Of a stretch of DNA of 64,000 nucleotides, positions 37,301 through 46,300 are shown one piece after another. Source of the stretch: Nectonema munidae. Taxonomy: Eukaryota > Nematomorpha > Nectonematoida > Nectonematidae. The stretch lies in the NCBI GenBank assembly GCA_030549495.1, contig JAUIRK010000903.1:62001-126000 (forward strand), read 5' to 3'. The number at the start of each line of letters is the position of its first letter. Position 1 is the stretch's first letter. The notes beneath the pieces were generated by a model. That model saw only the letters and a list, made by a program, of their open reading frames with translations, searched no databases and was not told the origin of the DNA. Made by a program: the position numbers and the translations under genes.

Positions 37301-40300
37301 TAGATTAACATTTACTTGGAAAAAACTTTTTTAATCTAAAAGTAACTGAATGCAAAAAGTAAAAAAAGTTCGGAGTAATATATATACCTATATATATGAT
37401 TCGCTTGAAATTATTATATATTAGATTAAACAAGTGCTATAATTTTAGTGACTGTCTCCTTAATTTATAGGAGGAGATATCGTAGGCTAATTGCTCCTTC
37501 CCCTATCAGGTTATGTGATATTTCTCCAGAGAGATAGTAATGTTTGTATAAACTAAAGAAAAAAGTTTTCAAGTTTGAATTATTAATTAAAGTTACTATA
37601 TATTACAACATTAAGAAAAAAAAAGTTTTTCTTTCAATTGCTTGGAAATGTTTCTTTGTAAGTTGTAATGCTAAAAATATTTTCAATCAAAAGTTTGATT
37701 CGTTGAGGGAAGCGCAAATGGTGATTCATTGCGTGTCTCAGAAGGCACGCTTCAACGCTCTGGGGAAAGGGTGCATGCTTGATCTCTACGAAGAATATAC
37801 ACTTGCATGAGCAATATTTTTAATCTGCGTGCCACTTACTTACTTTTAATAATGTAAGAATTCATGAAGGTTTTATAGTAAGTTGTATTTGATTCTAAGA
37901 CAGTATAATTTTCTGTCAACACTAAATTTACACGATGACCATTTTTTTAAACATCAAACCACCGCTTTAAAGTCTTATTCAACGCTCATGCATCAGATCC
38001 TGAAAATTAATTTGTTTTGCATGAAAAAAAATAAAAAATGTACGTTTTTAAATAAAAATCTTATATTAAAAATAAATCTTCAACAGATGATCTAGCGGTT
38101 GGAGAGCTTCTTATTGATCCTTTCATTTTGGCTTCGTTTCCACCTCGTGAGATCCCTTACCATTCAGTTATGAAAAACATATTTCCTATAATAACTTCAA
38201 AGATGAAATTGACATAATGAAAAAGGCGTTAAAGCTACTATAATGAGATGGAAAATGAAAATAATTAAGAAAGTTAAAGTCTGTGTCAAACTCAAATTAT
38301 TAGGAGTAGATTAAGTGCAGTCGCCTCTCCTCACCATTGAGATATATAAAAAAATATAATGGTATCCACTTCGGATCATTATACTCCAGTAACTGTTAAA
38401 TGACTGGGCATAGTATTTGGCGCTGAGCTTAGAGAAAACGCGCCCTTCCAATTTTTCTATCATTTTTAGATCATTCAAAACTTGCTTCTTTCGTATTTGA
38501 AAGAAGACTTCAAAGCATCTCCACACAAATCTCCTTCCGAGTATCTTTGGGCGAATTTATTTTTGGCTGAAAGTTTCGACAAAATCGCCGACACTTATCA
38601 TGCTCTTCATCACATCAATGTGGCCATCCAACACACACCAACTCTGGTTGAGTTGTATTGTGTCAAAGCCAAGATATACAAGGTTTCTTTTTTTTCATTT
38701 GTTTTATTGCGTCCCCAATTTTTTATATGAGTTACAAACAGGCCAAACCTTGCCAATTTAGGAAAATGAAGACGGCAATTTTTTGGGACCTGTCCATTTT
38801 TTAACCCGGCAACGACCAGAAATTTATTATATTAACGACCAGAAATTGATTATACCTTTAACGACCAAAAGGGTCATTTGACCCATTTGCTATATTTTTG
38901 AATATAATCTTTTTTGTGCATATAATGATCAGTTTTGAATGAATAATTATTCTTTGCCCTATTTTGATTCAATTTTATAGATATATATATACTCTTTTAC
39001 TATGAGTTTCCTTTATATTTATGATAACTTGAACTAATTTATAAAAATATAGAGTATAAAGTAAAAAATAAAATGGAACAATTTTATTTACAACATTTCG
39101 AACATATGTTTTTAGAACAGGATCCGCATACTAAATTAACGCACTTGTACTTGTTTCTGGATTTTTCAAGGGAAGCATAAGAGACAATTTTATTTTATTT
39201 TTACATTGATTCGTAAGACTCTCTGCAATATATAGCAAAAATTTTCTTCTTGAACAGTTAATAATATCTATTTCTTTAGGCAAGATGAAAGAGTTCAGAC
39301 CACACATATCAAGAATATTAAAAAACACCGCCATGATCCATCTTATTGTTGAGGGTTTAGTTGTATAAAACTTCATCATTTGATCACTTGTATCTACCCC
39401 TCCTTTAGTAAAATTGTAATCCAATATAACATTCGATTTTCTTTTAGGATTGTTTTCTTCCCCCAAAGCGAAATCATTGTGTAATAAAGACAAGAGATAA
39501 ACAACTTTATTTTTCTTTGCTTTATAAGCATGCAACATAGCGTTCTCATTATAAATGGTAATAGACTCTAATAAGTTCAAAGATTTAGCTTTTTCAAAAA
39601 ATCTTGTGGTATTTCTCTTCTGTGTGATCTTATCGTTCTCAGAAGAGATATTTGAAATTTTTTCAGTTCTAGAACAAGAGATAAACTAGTAAAAAATTCA
39701 TCTGTTGTTACGTTGAGTCCCATGTTCATAAAAGGTGCCATAACTTTCATGACAACATGCTCTCCTAAAGGCTTGAATCTGTTATCTTCTTTACCAGTGT
39801 ATGGAAAGCCATTCATCACATAACCGTTTTTGGAGTCTGAAAAAAGGCAGAACTTTATTCCAAATTTGCCAGGTTTAGCAGGCATATATTGTGTAAACTT
39901 GCACCTTGATTTGCAAGATAACAACTGCTCATCAATAGTGCAGAATCCTTTCGGAACATAGCATTTCATACAGTTTTGAATAAAAGTTTCCCATACTTCT
40001 CTTATCAGACAAAATTTGTCATCCTTTCTTGCCCTTTTTTTGGAGTTTCTATCATCAAATCTCAGATATTTCATTATCGCTTCAAATTTATTACGACTGA
40101 TTGTTTTTTTTGAAAACTTCTCTCCCATAATCCTCACTCCAAAAACTACGTAGCGGTTCACTCCTGCCTCTCAAAACACCTCTAGCAAAACATAATCCAA
40201 TAAACACACCTATTTCATCTAATGTCAGATCAAAGTTTCATCTCATTTTCTTCTGTCTTCTAAAATGGAATACTTTATTATCTTTTCCAGTATCACATCA

Positions 40301-43300
40301 CTCATCAGCTCTTTGAAAACGTGTATAGCATCATCAACTCTTGCAAGAAGAAATTTTGATGGACCACCTTCTTTCCTCATCAAATTTAGTTTTTGTGTTT
40401 TCTTCGAAAAAGTTTTTTTCATCCAACGTGTTTTGTCTTTCGAAACAAATTCCTTTTTTTTGGTCGAAACTCAAGCAAACTTTTTTACACTTTTTTTTAT
40501 TTTTTTACACTTCACAATTACTGGAAGTACTTGAATTAGTATCAAAACTTGAATCAGATGAAGAATTTCCACTTCCAGTACTTTCATCGCAACTATCATG
40601 AAATATTATAAAATCTTTTGAAGAATGAGCAGCCATTACCAATGAAAACAAAATCGGAGTGAAAAAAGAATAAAATTTTTAGATTTCAAAAATCACATCT
40701 TATTTTCATTTTCTTGACAATAATATATACCTCAAGCAACAATAAATGTTTCAAAATAAGACCTCTTTTTGAAAAGCTAAACACAAATTTTAAAGATTGG
40801 GGTATAATTAGTAGAAATCTTTTGATGGATGAAATAATATCAAGATATGTTCATCATCATAGGCCTCAACTCATAAGAGGGAAACTCATTCGATCTTGTT
40901 TTAAATTATGGGCACTTTGTAGTTCAGATGGCTATTGATATACTTTTGACATATATTCTGGCAATCGTTTTGTTGATTTAATGACTAACTTTGATTATAT
41001 TAAGCCTTTAGTTGAAAAATTAAAGGTTTTCTCAAATAAAATTTCAACAGCCACGTATGATTAAAAATTATAATAAAATATGGGTGATGTTTATGTTCAT
41101 GGTTGAAACATTAAACTTTAGTAAGAGGGAAAAATTGTATTGGTGCCTTATTACAAGGATGCTTATTATTCTGTGTTAAATGCTTAGAAAGCTTATTTAT
41201 GTTCTAATCCGTGAGATATGATCAAAAAAATCATATTATTTGTAAAAGAGGAAAACAAAGACGTTGTTACTTGTAATCGTGTCAAAAAACTAAGAACTAT
41301 TGAAAAAAATTTGATGTTACCCTTTGTGATAAATCTTTTGAAATATATCATAAATATTAAATATTTTAAAATTCCTTTTCCCTTACTGTCCTCATATGAG
41401 GACACTATTTGTTTTGAGAATGTTAATAAATATAAAAAAATTAGCGTATTCCGGGGGGGGGGGGGTAACAACATCAAAATTTTGGCTAAAAATTCTTGTA
41501 ATAGAGACGGAATTGATATTAATTGAAAGGTTATGCTTATTATATTAATTGTTTAATTGATGATGTAGCATGCTGGAGACATGAAGGAAGCGGTTGCCAA
41601 TATGCACCTAGCTCAGTCCCTGGACACAGCGGATCGATTCATTAACTCCAAATACATAAAGTATTTGTTCAAAGCGAACAAAGTTGGGGAAGCTGAAAAA
41701 CTCGCTGCAAAGTTCGTGCGTGATGGCTCTGATAACACGAATGTCAATGAAGGGATGGATGAGATGCAATGTTTGTGGTATGAGTTGGCGTCTGCCGAAG
41801 CCCACGTGCGTCTGAATGAACCGTTGCTCGCTCTCGAATTTTGCCAGCGAATTAGAAATCACTTCCAAGACATCTTTGACGATCAATTCGATTTTCATTC
41901 TTACTGCAGTCGCAAACTTGCTTTACGAGCCTATGTAGGTAAAGAAATTATGCCTTTTTCCAATTTATATACCATAGGCAGGGGTCGTGTGAGCCTCTGC
42001 GCCAAGGAGTCACTCAATTTTAGATATTAGTAAGTCCTTGACTTCTCTATATGTCACATCTACTATATGGCTCTGAAATTCATATCGAACATACTTTACA
42101 GATGATGCGTGAGAGCTATATAATAATAATCCATTGCTTCAATATGCACACAATAAGTAAGAATGTTTATCACAGTGTATCCTCTTTATAGTATTTTTGA
42201 GCAAACACATGTTGATGATCCACTAGATTTTCTCATCTTCTGTCACAGTGATTCTATTTCTCTTTCTGTCTCTCTCTGCTAAAACTCAATCATTCACTCA
42301 AGTTCTCATTTAAGCTCTCTTCTTTCATTCAAGCCCTCTTCTCTTGTTAAGCTCTCTTCTCTCCAGTGACGTAGCTAGGCTGGGGCATGAGGGGCCGTGC
42401 CCACACTCCTATGTACCGCATGGTGCCCCCATGCGTCTTATGCGATATCAGTTTTTGAAAATTTCTCCAATGTAAGGGTCAAGAAAGTATAAATAATGTT
42501 GTGCAAGTTTTTTGTTTTTAAATTGTGCCCCTTCTATCAACTTTTTTTTCTGTCTAATTTGCATTTAGAATTGAATTAAAATAGTTTTCAATCGTTACGA
42601 TTTTATATTAATGAATATTGTTAGAATCGCGCTAAGAATTTTTTTTCAACAAAAGTCACAATCTTTATCACTACGTTTGCTACATTTTGTAACATTTGAA
42701 AACTTAAATATTCAAAAAAAACGCAATGACTTTCTTTTCTCGTATACTTTGATTTATGTTAGTTTGGTCCTCGGACATTTCGCCTCATTATTTTCATAAG
42801 ACAGTTCGTCCCATGGAAAATTCGCCCCATTATTTTCATAAGACAGTTAGTCCCATGGATAATTCGCCCCATTATTTTCATAAGACATTTTGTTTCATGG
42901 ACAATTCGCCCCGTTATTTTCATAAGACATTTTGTCTCATGAACAATTCTAAAAAATTAAGATAAAATGATTAATTTGAAATAATTTAATAGAGATAACA
43001 CATACAATAAGCAAAGATGGATGAAACAAATAGCCTATGAGACAATTTGTCCACGTGGCAAATTGTCTATGGGGCGAAATGTCTGTCGACCGTTAGTTTA
43101 AATAATTTTTTTAATTATAAGGGTTAGCTACTTAAACGTTGGCTTTTGCTGCTTATAAAAACTTGAAAATATCAAATAAACTCGAATTCTTTATGCCTCC
43201 TATTATTTTGAAATTATTCTGAAAACAGACTTCCATTTTAAAATAGTGAAAATTGCTTTATTAGTTTATTTTGTTTCCTTTCTCTCTTATGTTTATTATG

Positions 43301-46300
43301 TAGCAAATTTTTCAATTTTGAGTAAAAGGTAAGGTGCAGCGGGTGTATTTTCATTGACAAGGCACTGATGTACCGCTTATGTCAAACTATGAACAAATTC
43401 GTATCGATGAGGAATCGAATCCAGAGGCTTCCGTGTTGAGTCCATCATCTCAACCAACCTACCTTCACCCATAAAGTATGCTGTAGGGGATACGTCAAAT
43501 TAGTTTTCAAAAAACTTAAGTTATGCTTTAAAATTTTTTAGTTTTTGTTGAAGCTATATAACTTTTTCTGATAGATTTTTTTCCTTAAAAGTTATTATAA
43601 AAGGCAAATCATTGCAAAATGTTAAAAGTTATTTTACTTTTTGTAGCTTGTATCAATTTAGCTTTTAAACTATTTTTGAATGATGCTGACTAAAATGAAA
43701 TAATGCGATCTTAATTTTTTGTTTGCACAATTATAACTTCATTTTATACCCTTGCCCCTGAATCAATCACATTTTTTCATATAAACATCGCAGGGTGTCT
43801 ACTGTCTAGTAGACTCTTTGCCTTTATACTACATTCACTCATATAAAACTATCCAACCTTCAGTTATTTGTTTTCTCTATGAATCAAATATTCTTTCATG
43901 AATTCCTGTAATGTGCCTGGTAGACTACTTCATTTTTCAAATGAAAAGCCTATTCCACCCCCTAACAATTTTGGATTTTTTTAAACTAGTGTATATTCGA
44001 TGGTTGTAGGTAAAAATGCCCCCAGAAAAAATGCCCCTAATTAAAAAGTAGGAAAAAATGCCCACTAATTTTTGATTTTCAGTATTTTTTTAATTATATA
44101 AATATTTTTATTTGGTACCGTTTTGAAAGGCTTTTCTAAAATTTCTTAATCTATCGGGTTTTTTTCTTTATAGTTCTTGAAAACAATAGCAAAGGTGCAG
44201 ACTTGTGGGAATGTGTTCTTAAAATCAGTTAAAATACAAATTATATTTACAAAGTGTTCTGATACACACAAAGTCCAAAAATCTTTGCTGTTTTAAACAT
44301 TTTTTTGTATTTAAAAAATTGTCGTATGCTGAGTTTTTTAGTTTACTTTAATTAAATTTTAAATGTTTTAGATGAAAAGTTAAATTTTTTTTTACAAAAA
44401 ATCTTTATTTGACATATCTTTTTTAAAAAAATTTTATAATTTTAATTAATAATTTTTTTTGTTTGGGCATTTTTTCCTAATTTTAAATTGGGACATTTTA
44501 CTGGGCGTTTTTTTTTCTACTTTTTAATTGGGGGAATTTTTTCTGCGCACGATATTCGATATGCAAATTTAATTAAAATATTTTCGCTTGAAGTATGTAT
44601 TTAAATTCACCAATTTTGTAAAAAAAAAAGATAAAGTAGTCTTATAAATTTAAGACTTTAGGTATGCGCTGAATACACTCTATTTTAAAGGATTGCTTGA
44701 ATATTTGGTCTCCCGTGGTATATCCAGACCACTAATTTTGAAAATTGCAACAAAAAAATTTCGCCCCCCCAATATAATGATTACTGGTTGCGGTAACACC
44801 TTTAGTTTACATATAGTAAAAACCGCTTATAATGATCACCGATAATGTTATCAGCTATCTGTGTTATCAAATTTGCATGAGTAAAAGTTCCATATTAAAA
44901 TGCTCTAAGAAACATAATTTCTTCGTTTAATAGTGCTATCAATTTATTTTCAGTATACAGTCAAACCTCGTTAATCCGAAAAGAATATTTGAGAACTATT
45001 CGGATTGTGAAAAAACAATGATTTTGCTGTCAATATTTACGCAGTTAATATAATACCATAATTTTAGTGAAATATCAAAATAATTCAAATATTGTTGTTA
45101 AATGATCAATTATTTTTATATAAAAAATAAAAAATAAAAAAATATTTGTATACAGATAATGAAGGATCCGAATTAATGAAGTGCGGATTAAGAAGAAGAA
45201 GAGTTTATTTCGCAAACAAAACATAGAGACATGTAATATGGCGAAAAAAAGAAGGAAACATCATAAACAATAACAAAAAAAGAGATACAGCAACATAAAT
45301 ATAAGCGTGGATAACCAAAATGCGATAAATTCGCTTGTATGATTAACCATGAAAAGCAAGATGTGATTAAGACGGAAAGAAAATGATATATCGAAGGATT
45401 TAGAGAAAAAAGGATGAAATTCGAGGAATTCAGAATATATGTGTACAGATATTAAATTAACATATTATATTAATTACAACTAAGATACAGTGAAAAATAA
45501 CAAAAATAGCATATCTACAATTATACAAGATAATTAATAGGCAAATGTCAGATAAAGAAAACTATAACAAATACATTCAGTGTCTATTACAAGAAAAACA
45601 GTCAGAAAAAGTACACTGCGATGTGTATGGAGAAATGAATTCATTTTTCCAAAGCAATTTAAATTTTCTAAGAGAATGATTTTGAAACTGAAAAATATTG
45701 CAATTTAGTGCAGGGGAGCACATCTATGAAATTATTGGGGAGGGCGGACGGACTTTCAAACGTCTTCCAAAAAGGACAACAAATTTTCTGAATTCCTACT
45801 CCTCTCTTGTCTATTCTATTTCATTCTTAACTAAGCTTAATGTAAACTTTAAGCCCTGCCCTATTAAGCTTAACGTCAACAATGAATGAGGACTTATAAA
45901 TAGCAACATGATAACAAAACGTTCCTCCTTCAAATAGATGGGCACCATCTCGAAATTATGTGTAGAAAAAGGGTAAAGATATCAATTAACAATAAAAAAA
46001 ATTCAAAATTTTATTGAATGAAAAAAATCATTCATTAATTTTCAGTCGTTTCATTTCTTCTTCCTACAAAATGAAAATGTTTTATTTAGAAAAATAAATT
46101 TTAAAAAACACATTTAACTTACATAACTTTTCTGAGGTAATTTCTATCAAAAATGTAAAACAGAACTAAAGTTAGAAAATTTGTATTATAATGTTTTCAT
46201 TCTTTTTAGTGTATAAGAATAAGCTTCTTGTGAGAGTGGCAGAGGTTTTTTGTTTCGTTGAAATTTGAGGGTGCAGACTTCTCAAAATTAGTTTCAGTTT

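Noticed and set aside
42365-42430. Transposon starting AGTGACGTAGCTAGG
   Set aside because: The word resembles known termini, but no partner end or duplication was found.
42756-42965. Small repetitive protein (Asn-Ser-Pro-His-Tyr-Phe-His-Lys repeats)
   Set aside because: The frame is the translation of 42-bp tandem units inside a delimited MITE and lacks any gene context.
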